From Diogma glabrata (taxonomy: Eukaryota; Arthropoda; Insecta; Diptera; Cylindrotomidae): a stretch of DNA of 64,000 bases. Under the pieces are notes generated by a model, which had not been told where the DNA came from, ran no database searches, and saw only the letters and a list, made by a program, of their open reading frames with translations. Each line of letters opens with the position of its first letter. Positions within the stretch are counted from its first letter, which is position 1. Positions 37,341 to 49,678 of this stretch are shown here, piece by piece. Where the stretch lies: assembly GCA_963693315.1 (NCBI GenBank), contig OY856187.1, positions 382,591,460 to 382,655,459 of the forward strand, given 5' to 3'. The position numbers and the translations under genes were made by a program.

Positions 37341-37519
37341 AAAAACAAAGAAAAGACTTGGGCAATTCCATTTGATATTGTATAGTGGGGGCCATTAAAT
37401 ATTTCAGACAAAACAGACGAATTTTCAGTTTCTAAATTCGGTTTCTGTTTCAGTTGCTGTCAAATTTGTATGAAATTCAGTTTCGGTTTCTGTTTCTGTT
37501 GTATGTGAATGCATGGCTT

Positions 37520-38320
37520 AAGAGTGTGTTCTTAGAGTTGAGCAAATACCCAAGACGAAAATTAATCCAGTAGTTTCATTTCGCACGCCTTGAAAATAGT
37601 CTCGGCTCAACACGAATTTGATTTTAAATGTAAAGAAAATATTCTGAATCAGAGTAACGTTACAACTACATTACTCAAAACGCCCATATCGAGAATTATT
37701 ATCCACATCGGATGGGTGACAGTAAATTTTACAAATGAAGATATTGTTTAAGACTCCTTCAAGACACTTTTGGATAATAAATTGATTTTGCGCTACAGTT
37801 AGAAAATAATTGAAATTTTACGCCAGAAATGTTTTAGAAAATTTATGCCTGGATAGAGAAATATCCAAAGTCAGAAAAAATTTCTATGTCCACCATTAAT
37901 GCTTCGGCTAATCCAACTCATCATTGTTCCGGGTCAATTCATTTTTCCTGTTTGTATTCCAGTACTAAACTGATCTATGTCTGCAGAGCACTCCTTTGGT
38001 TATCGGTATCGGCAATTTGAATTGGAAATTAAATCTTCAAACCGTTCGTATGTTACTCATGAACTGGTATGTAGACTGTTAGGTCCACTATCCTAAACTT
38101 TTTTATGTTCCATCTACAAATCTCGTTACTATTGCAATTTGATCAACTCATTCACTTTTATTGGTTAAGCCATTTTGCCAACTGGAGTGTGGTGTTATTA
38201 AATAACTTCGAGAAAACTTGATAACACTCTTTGCTCTGGTTGTGATTTAAATCCGGGGCCCTCGAGTTTTGCTTATTCTGACCCGCATATCCACACCTGT
38301 GTTATGGTTTTAGTGGTGTT
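37520..38320. other. No feature recognised
   Basis: Slightly less AT-rich than average, but I see no recognisable gene or repeat. Confidence 0.4.
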
Positions 38321-38321
38321 G

Positions 38322-38415
38322 TTTATGTCAAGAAGTTAAGATTTTGTAAGAGTGACATTACCATCCTCCACCTTACCCTGTTCCTTCCGAACAGGGTCTA
38401 AATCGGATGAAAAAA
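38322..38415 (+). repeat. Direct repeat of about 90 bp, left copy
   Basis: TTTATGTCAAGAAGTTAAG, TTTTG.AAGA, a GCATTACC-like block and an ACAGGGTCTAAATCG-like end. It matches 39081-39175 with moderate divergence. Confidence 0.6.
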
Positions 38416-39080
38416 ATGGGATTGTAGTCTAACACAAATTGCATTTAAAAAAATTCCGCTAATGCAAATGTTTTGTAGAGTGCGTTTGTTTTCTTTTTTA
38501 TCCCATTTTTGAAATTTTAAAAGTCACAAAATTTTTAGATAATAAAACAATTTTAGTTCAAAAACAAAATCAAAATCAATAATTCTATTCATCGTATCTT
38601 GTAATTGACTTGATCGAACAGAATGACAATGTTTTACTAGCGATAATTTTCTATCTTCGGTTCATTTTAAATATACATTGATCACCCTCACGCCAAATAC
38701 AGAAGTCATTGGCTACAATTTCAGATTTAATAAATTTTGAACAACCGCAACTTATTCACTTTTGACACTTTGATGAAAGTTTCATATTCTCTCTTTGATA
38801 TGACATTTGTTTGACCTATTTTCTATTAACGAAGGTGAAAAATGAAATAATAAATTGATTTGTACAGTGTCCTTAGATGTTTTATCTTTGGTTTTTTATT
38901 TTTATAGGAATAAAACTGATAGAACTGAAAATAGGATAATAAGTTGTTTTATGGAGTTGTTTTTTGATGATTTTGATCTTAATTTAGAGCAGGAATCGAA
39001 ATAGGGCCGATCGTTACAGCTGTTTTACATCTAGCGAGTCGATCAGTTTATATACGATTTGAATTAGGTTCTCGAAAATT

Positions 39081-39175
39081 TTTATGTCAAGAAGTTAAGG
39101 TTTTGAAAGAATCGTGGCATTACCCCCCACCGAACCCAGTTTGTCTGGGTTTACAGACTCGATTAGTTATAACAT
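39081..39175 (+). repeat. Direct repeat of about 90 bp, right copy
   Basis: Matches 38322-38415; starts TTTATGTCAAGAAGTTAAGG. The copies are about 760 bp apart. Nothing coding lies between. They could be decayed terminal repeats of one element or two insertions of a short repeat. Confidence 0.6.
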
Positions 39176-39179
39176 TTTG

Positions 39180-40464
39180 TCGATTTCTTCCAGACTAACT
39201 TAAAAAAATGTTGTTCCATTAACAATTCAAAAATATCAATAGAATTCATTTTAATTAGAATTTATCAAACCATATACATCCACTGTTTAATCTGATCAAT
39301 CTCTAACTACTTATGCCATACAAAAAAATATTATTATTTTCATTTTAAATTGTCTGCTTAAAAATAATTCAGTTGTAATCTTCAAACCTCACAATATTTG
39401 TTAACTTCAAACTTCTCAGCCATTCCCACTAACTTCAAAATTTCGATGTAAGAAGCTAAAATAAACTACAGATATTTAAAAATTTTAACGTTTAAAGATA
39501 GAAAAAAAAAATTGCATTAGTTTTACTTGAATGATTTATTCAAATTGTATTTGCATATTATTCAGTTTTATTTTCTCCTTTTTTTTTCATTTTCATCTTG
39601 GTTTTAAAATAAGGAAAAAAAAAATTCACAAGAAAATAACTGTTTTTTCTTTTCCTTTTGTATTTTTCCATCGTTTAAGTAAAATTAGAGGAAAAGAAAA
39701 TCAATTTAATATAAGAGCTTTTCTTCTTCTTTTTCAAGTGATTTAAATGTATGGTTTCTTTTTCAAGTCATTTATCTTGTGTTTAAATATTTTTAATGAA
39801 ACTTAACTTTACAATAGAGAATGAGAGTACATGGAAAATGAAATGTAGGAAGACCTACGCCAATATATTATTCAATGGGAATTTTATGGTACGAGTAACA
39901 AGATGGGCTTAATTTATCTTTTGATTGTATTTGAGTTGTTATATAACCGTCTTCTTTTGTATAGGTGATTGAAGATAAAATTCAATTCTGACCAATAATT
40001 AAAGTATAAATCTTTGCTCTGTCAATATTTTAACTTGTTGTATTTTGTCATGAATTAATATCTCTACAATAAAAAAACAGTTAAAACCCAGGATTAATTA
40101 CTTTAGTGATGAAGTTGAAAATAAGAAAATGAAAAACAAAATTAAATTACAATCTGAGAATTTGTCGTCTTAGAAACAATTAAATAAATTTCGGCGAAAA
40201 AATACAAAACATTTCGAAAACATCAATCTATAAGAAAATTTTTAGAAATCTTAGATATAAGCTGTCTTTCATCTACTAAATTAATTTTAAATCTCTCATG
40301 CGAAAATTTAGATCCTCTGAATAAAACAAGGTCGAGATTTTTTTTTTGATTCTGTATCTTGATACCTTTTGGTTCATCACTTGTTAACATTAACAAAAAA
40401 ATTATGACGTATTGCTTTTTTGAGTGAATAATGGTGAATGGAACTGGAATATACTGCAAGATAT
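39180..40464. other. AT-rich sequence, no gene recognised
   Basis: No gene, RNA or recurring repeat recognised. Confidence 0.5.
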
Positions 40465-40468
40465 TATT

Positions 40469-41050
40469 GAGCAATTTCACGCAAGGTCAGCAAATTTTTG
40501 GGAAATTTTGACTTGACCCCTTTTAATTTTGATTATTTTTTGTTTATGGATAGTCTTTCATAAATAATAAAAACAAGTTCTCTTAGAACTTTTTTTTTCG
40601 ACCAGGGGTGCCCCTCAATTTTTTGTTATTTTGTGATGATTTTGACGAGCGATTGTAGAAAAACTACTGAATCGATTTTCATAAATGATATGTCGTTGAA
40701 TAGGTATTAGAACAAAGTTTTTAAAAATGTACACTATTAATTGTTTGAAATAAATTTTAACGGTGTAACATAAGAAAAAACGGTGTAATTGAAGAAAAGA
40801 TGGAGCTACACCTTTTTTTTTAACTAAATTGAAGCTTATTTTATATCTAACTACTTGTGAAAGTTTAGGAGATGCATTAATTTTTGCTTTAAAGATAAAA
40901 TTCGTTGTGCATATGACTGTCGGGAATCAGTTTTTTTTGTTCTGAAGGAAAATTATAAAAATGGCGTTATAAACTAAGAGATTTTTTTTATGTTAAATAT
41001 CAAATATTTTATTATTAAATAAACTTATTAAAATAATATAAAAATTATAT
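40469..41050. mobile_element. Isolated terminus of the ATAC-type transposon
   Basis: This starts GAGCAATTTCACGCAAGG and mirrors 34553-35172 over its full length, including GGTCAAGTCAAAATTTCCCA in the other orientation and the ATATGACTGTCGGGAATCAG block. It is the best preserved example of the terminal repeat and shows what the left end at 30920 has lost. It stops at the border of the LINE at 41055; no other half is present in the window. Confidence 0.85.
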
Positions 41051-41054
41051 ATTT

Positions 41055-44000
41055 TGCTTAGTTATCCATTCTTTAATAAAACATAAAAAAATAAAATAAA
41101 CCTTTTGATAATAGATAACAGAAAAGATATAAGTCTGCAAGTGGTAAAGTAAATTTGCGCAATCCACCCGCCCATAAAGCGGCACGTCCACGGTATTTGC
41201 AGGGACAACACATATATGAATCAATAAAAAATTTTAAAATACATGTTCGAAACATCTGCGGATTGAACGCTAACCATGACCACGTGCAACATCATCTTGA
41301 GCACGACAAACCGAACATTCTATTTCTTACACAAACACAAGTTTCTGAAAATTTTCTCTTTATAGAATCGCTTAATTCCAAATATAGGCTTGAATCAGCT
41401 TTCAAACTCCATCAGGGCGTATGCGCATTCATTCATGAGAGTGTTGCGTATACATGCTTTCGAAATTTTGAACTACACGATTGTGAATTTATCGTTACCG
41501 ATGAGTTCAACGTCCACAACAAATAATGGTTGGAATTCTCCAAACCAACCGACGATGTTGACAATAGTGGAAAACGGGCAGAAATTTTTGCCGCGTCTCA
41601 GGACCTATTCCAAATTGTTAAAAACCCGACTTTCACTCCCGTAATGGCGGTGATAATAGTTTTCTTTTAGATCTCTATCTTACCACAATGCCAGATATTA
41701 CGACTGTCGATGTCGCGAAAGGTAGTATTGGAAATTCTGATCATTATTTAATTTCATCAGTTATCAAAACTGATTTGCTTAAAACTACAGCCCCCAAACC
41801 CCGTAAAATATTTCACTACTTAAAAATGGATAAGAGTGGTCTTCAAAATTGTTTCCATGGTTTCCCTTTCGACCGTCATTGTTTTTACACTGACAATGTA
41901 AATGTTTCTGCTCAAAATTTACAGAAACCATCCAATTTGCTATCAATAAATTTGTCCCTTCCTCCATATAGTAAAACCCCCAAAAAATGTTGGTATTCGA
42001 AAGCTGCCAAAATGGCTAGTAAAAACAAACGTAGATCATTTAATATTTGGATTTAAAACAAAACTCCCGCTAATTGATCCCAATATCTAACGGTCAACAA
42101 AATATCTTACCAGATTAGTTTCTTTCCGTAGAGTTTCTGCAGTGCCATTAATCCTTTAAATTCTGGTACAAAATCTTCTATTCCCCCTTTTATTGATGGT
42201 GACTGAATCGTCAATGATCCCGCAAGAAAAGCTAACTTGTTTGCTGAACGCTTTGCTCTGAACTCCACTGTTTTGGAATTCTAAAGAAATGCCCCAACTC
42301 CCAGTCTGCAGGAGTTAATATGAATGAACTTCATTTCAAACCAAAAATAGTCGCTTAACTTTTAAAGGAGCTAAACATCAACAAAGCCTCAGGAATGGAC
42401 AATATTATACCAATTATTTTAAAAATCTTTTCCAAAGAACTTGCACCAACTTTGACTAAAACATCCTACAAATCTGGTATATTTCCCTCGTGCTGGAGAA
42501 GTTGGCAAGTGTCCAGCCTGTCCCCAAAAAGGGACCAAAACCCGATATCTCAAGTTATAGGCCAATAGCTTTACTATCGATCCTTGTAATGAAGCGCTGC
42601 TTCGTTGAAGGACAACGAAGTGGCATAGCAGGTCGCGTACCTAGCGTGATTATTTTTTTGCCCCTGACTAGTTGCAGCCTATGGGATCGAGAGAAGAATA
42701 CCTGCTACTCCTGCACAAATAACTGTAATGTACGCGTAACATGAGATAATAACGGATGTAAGAGAGAAATACAAGTGAAATAAACAGACCCTGGCGACCC
42801 CCGTGTACGAATGAACCACGATCACCACATCAAACCCTCACATCAACTATGAATTGATTATTTTATTTTTATTCGGTTGATATGCGGTATTCTAGATTAT
42901 AACATTATGAACAACGTTGTTCACAATTTTAATATCAAACATGAATCTTATCACTATTGCCTGGATATACAATTTAAAATTACAAAGCAAATACCTTGAA
43001 CTCAATGACGTTTAATAAGCGGTATTTGATTTTATGGTACTAGTTTTTTCGTTATTTCATAACATTAACAATAACGTTTTACACAATTTTAGGATCAAAC
43101 ACGAACCTTATTACTTAAATGCACAATAAGCACTATATTCAATTTTAACAATCGTTAATTAACACTTATTTACAGGCTAATCAATTAATTATTTTAATTA
43201 TTCTAAGTAAAAAAAAATGCACTACAAGTTAGCCAGCCATGCATCACAAAAAAAATGTTTCTGTCAAAACGAAAACAGAAACAGCTGCAATCTACTCAGA
43301 AAATGAATAGAGAATGAGAGACAGTTATATGTAATTTTGTTTTTCTTTAAATTAACTAGCACGACACGAACATATAAAATTCTTTTTAAATTGAACTATT
43401 GAAATAAACAAATAAAAAATTGTACTAATTGCACTAGTTAATTATAAATTGCAAAGTAATTTTATTTTTAAATTTTTACTTATTAAATGTTTACCACTTA
43501 CATGTACGAAAATAAAAGTGAAGTCAAAAAACTTCATAATTTTGATCTTCATGAATGAAATTGACACAAGACATCAGAGCGAAATAGGAGAGCCTCTATA
43601 CGCGGATAGGCGCATTTATAGGTAAATAGTAGCAACCGTTTTTACATCTCAAATTAATAAACAAATTGGGCAATCTCGTTGGAAAAATATGTGTACTAAA
43701 AGTGTCTGCGCTATTGTACTATAACTTGGGAATTAATCATAAACAGAAACATTGTTTATATAACGAGTGTAGGAAATCTATTTGGGAATAGCCGGACTGT
43801 GAATTTATGATACTGTACAATTTGTTTATGCTAATTATATAACAATTAACGATTACAAATTGAATACAGGAAATCACATTGGAAAATATTACACAACTGT
43901 TTCAGGACAATCTTTGTTTTACGACAACCATTGTCCATTGTAGATGGCAACCACGGCCCGAATTCAAGAAAACATGGTTAAAGAAAAAACGTAAACAACC

Positions 44001-44820
44001 ATGAAAGTCTCCGCCAATGCAAACCTGATGCGCGTGAGAAAGTAGTGAATCTATAAATCAAGGAAGTATACAACGCTTCGTTGATCCCCAGACTACGTCG
44101 TAACATCCTATCCAAAGTTTACGAGCATTATATTAACACACACATTTCAAAATTTCTGGAAGCAAATCATTTAATAGCCGACAGCCAATACAGTTTTCGA
44201 AACAAATGATCTACTACCGATCTATTAAACTATGTAGTGCATTGTTGGAGCAGCATTCTTGATAAAGGTGGTAAAACATACGATATCACTTTAGACATAT
44301 CCAAGGCATTTGATCGAGTCTGGCATGCCAACTTAATCAACAAGCTCGTTGCGTATGGTTTTCATCCCAATGTTGTGAAGCTGATTCAAAATTTTCTATC
44401 CAATCGATACATTTCGGTCTCCTTAGACGGATTTGTTGCTGATCTCGTTGTTTTTTACAAATATCGTCATCAACAGTGCTCAGATGAAATCAGCGGCATC
44501 ATGCCTCAAACTTATTCTTACCTCCGTTCCACTCGGCAATTGGCTACCGCAACCAGTCAAACCGTCGAGATCCCGTGCTGTCATACTGGCAAATCGCAGA
44601 AAGACTTTTTTGACCGAACTGCATACAAATGGAATAGTTTGCCGGAACCCATAGTCTCAGGTGGCTACAACCACTAGAGGTTTAGAAAAAGCGTTTATCA
44701 ACACCTTAGAGAGCCAGTTGTTGTGGAACCTAGGTCTGGATCTAGGTCTTAAAAGGTATTTATGTGTTGTTGTGACACATATTTTTAACCCTATCACACA
44801 ACAATTTATTTAAAAAAAAA
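41055..44820 (+). pseudogene. CR1-like LINE, split and internally deleted
   Basis: The order on the plus strand is endonuclease, RT and C-terminal tail. At 41218-41516: FKIHVRNICGLNANHDHVQH, then HDKPNILFLTQTQV, the start of an apurinic-type endonuclease. At 41700-41760: TTVDVAKGSIGNSDHYLISS, containing the SDH motif that ends the endonuclease. At 42505-42585: VQPVPKKG, then ISSYRPIALLS, RT start. After the insertion (42585-44105) the reading continues with SKVYEHYINTHISKF and DSQYSFRK. LDISKAFDRVWH follows at 44293. The RT YADD region is deleted. A tail with FFDRTAYKWNSLPEP follows at 44608. Frameshifts and stops make it inactive. The 3' end, ACCTAGGTCTTAAAAGGT, is shared with the short elements at 45281 and 57660. 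I place it near CR1/L2/jockey-type LINEs; the clade is unresolved. Confidence 0.8.
42585..44105 (+). mobile_element. TG...CA element, copy 2, TSD TCCT
   Basis: Inserted inside the LINE reverse transcriptase. The left end is TGTAATGAAGCGCTGCTTCG, the right end ACTACGTCGTAACA. TCCT flanks both sides (42581-42584 and 44106-44109). Removing the element and one TCCT restores an uninterrupted reading through the LINE RT junction (LLSILSKVYE). The first 250 bp match copy 1. ATGCGCGTGAG.AAGTAGTG near the right end is also shared. The interior has a short tandem repeat (units with ATAACATTA and CACAATTTTA near 42900 and 43060) and no coding capacity. Confidence 0.85.
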
Positions 44821-45280
44821 ATTTACATTTTTAAATTTACAATTCTTCTGCATGGAGGGATCAGTTTTTATTGTTTTGAAAAATTTTTTTTTTTTTGATC
44901 TACGGGTGTGACAACCCCGCGTACTCCAGTCCCTGCTATTGACATACGAGTTAACGTGAGATATGACATACCACTGGAAATAGCAGTGAGATATTATTAG
45001 CCAAGGTGACATCTTAGGGGGGGGGTGGTGGTGGCTGTATTCAGGTTTATGAACTGTATTCAGTCAACGGCAGCACCCTCAATCTTAGCTGTAAAATAAT
45101 CCTTGATGATGAGACGCTATTGCTTCGTTGAAGAAACGAGCCTTCATAAAGACGGTGCGTCACAGGATCAAGGAATATGTAACCGGCTGAATTATTGGCA
45201 ACTACATTTTTGTTTTGTTTCAGCAAATTTTTGTAAAAATTTGTTATTTACTTTTTAATTTACTTTTATTTTCTCTATTC
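44821..45280. other. Unplaced GC-richer sequence
   Basis: Includes a G/T-rich run (45017-45030) and the phrase GAGACGCTATTGCTTCGTTG near 45112, which weakly recalls the left end of the TG...CA family. No firm call. Confidence 0.35.
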
Positions 45281-45508
45281 TATCATAAAATATTGGCCTA
45301 TGTCATATTTTTTCAGTGATAGGATTTTTGGTTTAGTTATCCGTTCTTTAACAAAAAATATAAAAAATCAAAAAAAGAAAGACTTACGTCCATCAACACC
45401 TTTGAACGTATGTTGTTGTGGGACCTTGGTCTTAAAAGGTTTTATGTGTTATTGTGACACATAATGTAATTCCTACTACACAACACATTTTATTAAAAAA
45501 AAAAATAA
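45281..45508 (+). mobile_element. LINE-derived short element, copy 1
   Basis: It begins TATCATAAAATATTGGCCTA, continues with a stretch shared with the LINE 5' region at 41055 (TTAGTTATCC.TTCTTTAA), then jumps to the LINE 3' end (CCATCAACACC, TGTTGTTGTGG, GGTCTTAAAAGGTTTTATGT, TGTGACACATAA). It ends in an A-rich tail leading into the (ATAAC)n array. A second copy with the same jump lies at 57660-60058 on the minus strand. It is therefore a family propagated from an internally deleted LINE, not a single decayed copy. Confidence 0.7.
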
Positions 45509-46010
45509 CAAAACAACATAACATAACAGGACATAACATAACATAACATAACATAACATAACATAACATAACATAACATAACATAACATAACATAACATA
45601 ACATAACATAACATAACATAACATAACATAACATAACATAACATAACATAACATAACATAACATAACATAACATAAAATAACATAACATAACATAACAAC
45701 ATAGCATAACATAACATAACATAACATAGCATAACATAACATAACATAACATAACATAACATAACATAACATAACATAACATAACATAACATAACATAAC
45801 ATAACATAACAACATAACATAACATAACATAACATAACATAACATAGCATAATATAACATAACATAACATAACATAACATAACATAACATAACATAATAT
45901 AACATAACATAACATAACCTAACATAACATAACATAACATAGCATAACATAACATAATATTACATAACATAACATAACATAACACAACATAACGTAACAC
46001 ACCATAACAT
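45509..46010. repeat. (ATAAC)n pentanucleotide array, about 500 bp
   Basis: ATAAC units with a few variants (AACAT AGCAT, AACAACAT, AATAT). The array starts at the A-rich tail of the LINE-derived short element, so it probably grew from that tail. Its open frames, repeats of MLCYV, are artefacts. Confidence 0.97.
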
Positions 46011-46380
46011 AATATTGAAAACGTGTTCACAGTCGGCGCAGTCACCATCGGCACAGTCACCATCAGCAGATGTAAAAACTTCGCTTTTATTGCCATATAG
46101 ACTAACAATGAAACGTTGAATAGTATCCAACTTCTTCTAGGCGCCCTGAACTAGAAGGTCGCTACCTACGATTAATTTCAATACAGACGCAATAAATGCT
46201 TAACTCCTGATTGTTCGGGTAACAATGAAGTCCTAAGCTTTTTCTTAACCCATCATGCTCTGTGTAAACCCTTGTTTAAAAGACAAATTACCTATACTTC
46301 TTCCACAGAATTTTATGAAACCACAAGAAAAGAAAATGAGACAGCAAAATTAATCATTGAACTAATTGTGTTTTGTGTTG
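46011..46380. other. Unplaced sequence with a short CAGTCACCATCGGCA duplication
   Basis: At 46030-46072 the phrase GCAGTCACCATCGGCACAGT contains two 15-bp copies of CAGTCACCATC(G/A)GCA. The rest is not recognised. Confidence 0.5.
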
Positions 46381-46488
46381 AGAGAGGGAGTGGCAAAACG
46401 ATATAATATTATATCGACAACATTTAATCGGTAAAAACACTAATCCAACGCAGATTAAATTATTTCAGGATCAACAGCTTTGTAACAA
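46380..46488 (+). mobile_element. Possible right end of a TG...CA-type element
   Basis: ATATCGACAACATTTAATCG, then GATCAACAGCTTTGTAACA, is close to the right ends at 48310-48440 (ATATCGACAATATCGAATCG, AACTGCTTCGTAACA) and 59884 (AACAGCTTCGTAACA). No matching left end was found. This may be a truncated copy. Confidence 0.35.
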
Positions 46489-48300
46489 TTGACAATACGT
46501 TTGTCATCCATAGATATTTCATAAGTGAACATTAAATTAACATCACGCGTAACAAACATAACAAAAATCTCCAATCAAACCATAATTGATATATCTTTAA
46601 AAACGCAGCGTTGCTGCTATGACTGTTCCAGACTTTGAAGTTCTAAAATCCCCGAAAGGTGTGCTAATTCTAATGGAAGTAAAACTTTTTTCCAGTAAAA
46701 TTCTTCTCCCGAATTATAAAAGTTGAATTATGAACCTTTCGGCACCGAAGTCAGATTAACAGTCATATTTTGTAATCCATACTGTAAAACGAAATCACAA
46801 AATTCTGTGGTGTAGCTTTCGTCGTTTTTCTGCATATTGCCATTGGCGTTCTATCATTTTTATTTGATTGGCTCATTTGCAGATGGGTGGTTGCTGGAGT
46901 TGTTTGCAACTGTTTCAACTCTACAACTTTTTCTTGGAGTATCCCAATCTAGATGTTGGATCAGCAATATACGTGTGGCACTCTCTTGCACTTTGTACAC
47001 TTCAATATTGTTTTCAAACTTCGGTTATTGAAAAAGTTTTTTACCAAAGGGTATCATAGTTTTTTTTACTTGAATGCGCGAAAGATGGCATCAAGCTCTT
47101 TAGTTGACTTATTTTGTCCACAGAACACAGTTGGTATTCCACCTAGTATATATTGGGATAAGGAATAGTAGTTTCTGATGCTTTTGAAGTTATACAACCT
47201 AATCGATGCTCAGACCAATTTAATGTAACTGTATTAATTTAATGTACTGTAACTGTACTTGTGTGCTCAGGTTTCTTTTATTTGTCGATCCGTAACCATA
47301 ATTTTCGTGACTCTGACTTTGCCTTCTAATGGTTCACAAGTTGACAAATCAAAATCTATAATTTTAAAAATATAGAAAATATTTTCAAAATCAAGTTTTA
47401 ATGTACTCAATGTAGTCACTCAATTTATGTTTTTGTCAAATTATTTTGAATAACTTGAAATATCGATAAAATGTTTCAAACATACCTACCCACCTTAAAG
47501 GCATATGCAATACTTCAACCTTAATCATCTTCTGGCAGTTTGGAAATATATACTATAGGATAATTTGTAGTTAAAACTCGTCCTGATAGTGCACACACTA
47601 TCAAAAACATTAGGGAAACCTCGTGCCTTGCGAGGTTTAATTCCGGCTAGCTTCAATATTGCGGATTCGAGAAGGTATTTCCTCACCTCAGTATAAATGC
47701 AGAATCGCGCACAAACAACATTAACCAGAGAAAGGATTTCAATAAGTACGGACGATGGACTGACAACGAAACGAGATAATAATATACTAACGCACACACT
47801 TACGTTTTCAACTTTCACTTGTTCACTTTTATCCAATGAACTCAATGTCAAGGTTAAGAAATTTCTACGTTACCATCCAATAGGAACAACCAACACAATC
47901 ATTTTTTTCTTATTCGGGATGTTCGTTTTTTTCCTTTCATCTAATTAAAATTTGAATAATAATTTAAATATAACCAATTTCTTTTATGGTTCCAACTATT
48001 ATTTTTTTTTCAATACTAAAACTGGTTTTTTATGCAACAAAGTTTTTTTGTTTATGTGCCGTAAAACTTTCATTCTTTTCAATGATTTTAATTTTACTAC
48101 CAATTAACTACAGAAGTTTTGTTAAGGGTTAAACTTGTATATTTTTTCAATTATTTAATTGAATCAAGAAATTTAAAATGAATTTCAACACTAGTATAGA
48201 AAAATTTTAATTCCAAAAGAACACTTTACATCAATCTTGAGTGTTTGATTTGCCCCAACTGACTGACTAATATATGTTTCACCACCAACCATGAAAAAAA
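46489..48300. other. Unplaced sequence, partly GC-richer, no gene recognised
   Basis: The part 46640-47230 is less AT-rich and may be a decayed coding relic of a retroelement, but no motif is convincing on either strand. The part 47560-47900 has a short inverted motif, AACCTCGTGCCTTGCGAGGTT, and nothing else. The rest is AT-rich. Confidence 0.35.
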
Positions 48301-48304
48301 AGCG

Positions 48305-48440
48305 CGAGGAAAGAAATGAAAAAGAAGCAACCATTGAATTGACTGAGATTGACTGGAGAAACAAATCGATAAGAAATCATATCGACAATATCGAATCGGA
48401 AAATGCGAGTCGAGTTATTTCAGATACAACTGCTTCGTAA
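48305..48440 (+). mobile_element. Possible right end of a TG...CA-type element
   Basis: Matches the stretch ending at 46488 over ATATCGACAA.AT..AATCGG, a TTATTTCAG.AT block and AAC(A/T)GCTT.GTAACA. The left end is not found. It could pair with the copy at 46380-46488 as the two ends of one decayed retrotransposon about 2 kb apart. Confidence 0.35.
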
Positions 48441-49675
48441 CAGTTTTAGAAAACCATTTTTAGTGCGTACATCATGAACTCGAATCATTTCATCCTTATA
48501 GAGAGGATAACATATAATTATTTTGGTTTGTGTCCAACTTGTGATATCAAATCAAGTGAAATATACCAAAAATAGAAGTTTTAGTTAACGTCCGACATTT
48601 TCTCATACTAATCGGTTAAAATCAGAAATCTTTAGCTAGCAGGTTTGTATTAATATTTCTTACGGGTGAACAAAGCTTTGATTAAAGTTTCCAGTGCATT
48701 TCTCCTGTTCTACTCCTACAGTTTAATAACACATCTTAGTTTCGTTTTTGTCATTCTGAAAAAAGTAATATATTACATTTTTATAAACGTACTTGTCATA
48801 ACTAATGTTCATGTAAATGTACTAGCACTACGATGAACATATATTATAAATTCAAATCGTGCATTATATTTCCTTTTTGAAACGGTTTTAACGTTACATT
48901 TTTTTCTATTTTTCTTAAATTTTTTTTCTATCCTGCAGTTTTTAGTTTAAGAGAATTTCCTTTTTGTTTTGTTTCCTTTACAACCTTTATGCTTTGGTTT
49001 ATTGTATTCTATCATTGGAACTTTCATTCTTTGGGATCTTTAAAGTAATCGTTTTTATTTTCAACATTTTCTATAAAAAAATAATTTAATATTTTTTTTA
49101 TATAAAAGTTTTATTTGGTTTTTTCATGGCAGAAATTGTTGTTGTTGTTGTTGTTGTTCACCTAGTATTATTTGTGATTTTTATTATAATTTTTAGATTT
49201 TGAATTTATATTTACATATTAATAAAATCGTGGTGATTTTATAAATTTGTGTAGAGATTTATTATTTTTTATTCGAGAAAGTTCTTTTTTGAAGAGAAAA
49301 AGGTTTGGAGAGAAATTATTTCAGGAAAGTTTCTTAATTTTTTTTTTTAAATCTTTCGGAGTCTTTTACGAACATTGTCGAAGATTTCAATAGTAAATAT
49401 TTTTTAATACCCTTTTTCTTGGCACATAAAATCCAAGAAAGTCCGAACCCAAACGTCTGTTTATCTTCAATATCTTTTGATTATGGCTTTCAATCCTATT
49501 GAGACTTTGTATATAAGGTTGAGTTGTTGGATCTAATATTTTTGCTTATCAACTTCCGTTTTGACACTTCCGGTCAAAAAATTATTCTAAATAATATTTT
49601 TAAGGTGCTATCCTTTAACTATTGCTTACAATTACAAATTTATTTTCGTGAAACATTTATAAAAGGTTTCAATAA
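48441..49675. other. AT-rich sequence, no gene recognised
   Basis: Contains a short (TTG)n run at 49138-49157. No gene seen. Confidence 0.5.
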
Positions 49676-49678
49676 TTA

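Larger units (their letters stand above)
36601..37518. mobile_element. MITE with AGAAACAGAAAC termini, host of a nested insertion
   Basis: The left end is AGCCGGGCATTCACATACAA continuing CAGAAACAGAAACTGAAAC. The right end, reverse-complemented, is AGCCATGCATTCACATACAA and then CAGAAACAGAAACCGAAAC. The flanks ATCTAGAG and CTTAAGAG (if the tips are CCGGGC/CCATGC) agree at 5 of 8, which hints at a hAT-type 8-bp duplication without proving it. The element contains the palindromic repeat copy 2 and a 108-bp tandem array. Confidence 0.6.

Noticed and set aside
45432..46108. Three overlapping frames of repeated MLCYV
   Set aside because: Readings of the (ATAAC)n array in all frames, since the 5-bp unit has no stop on that strand.
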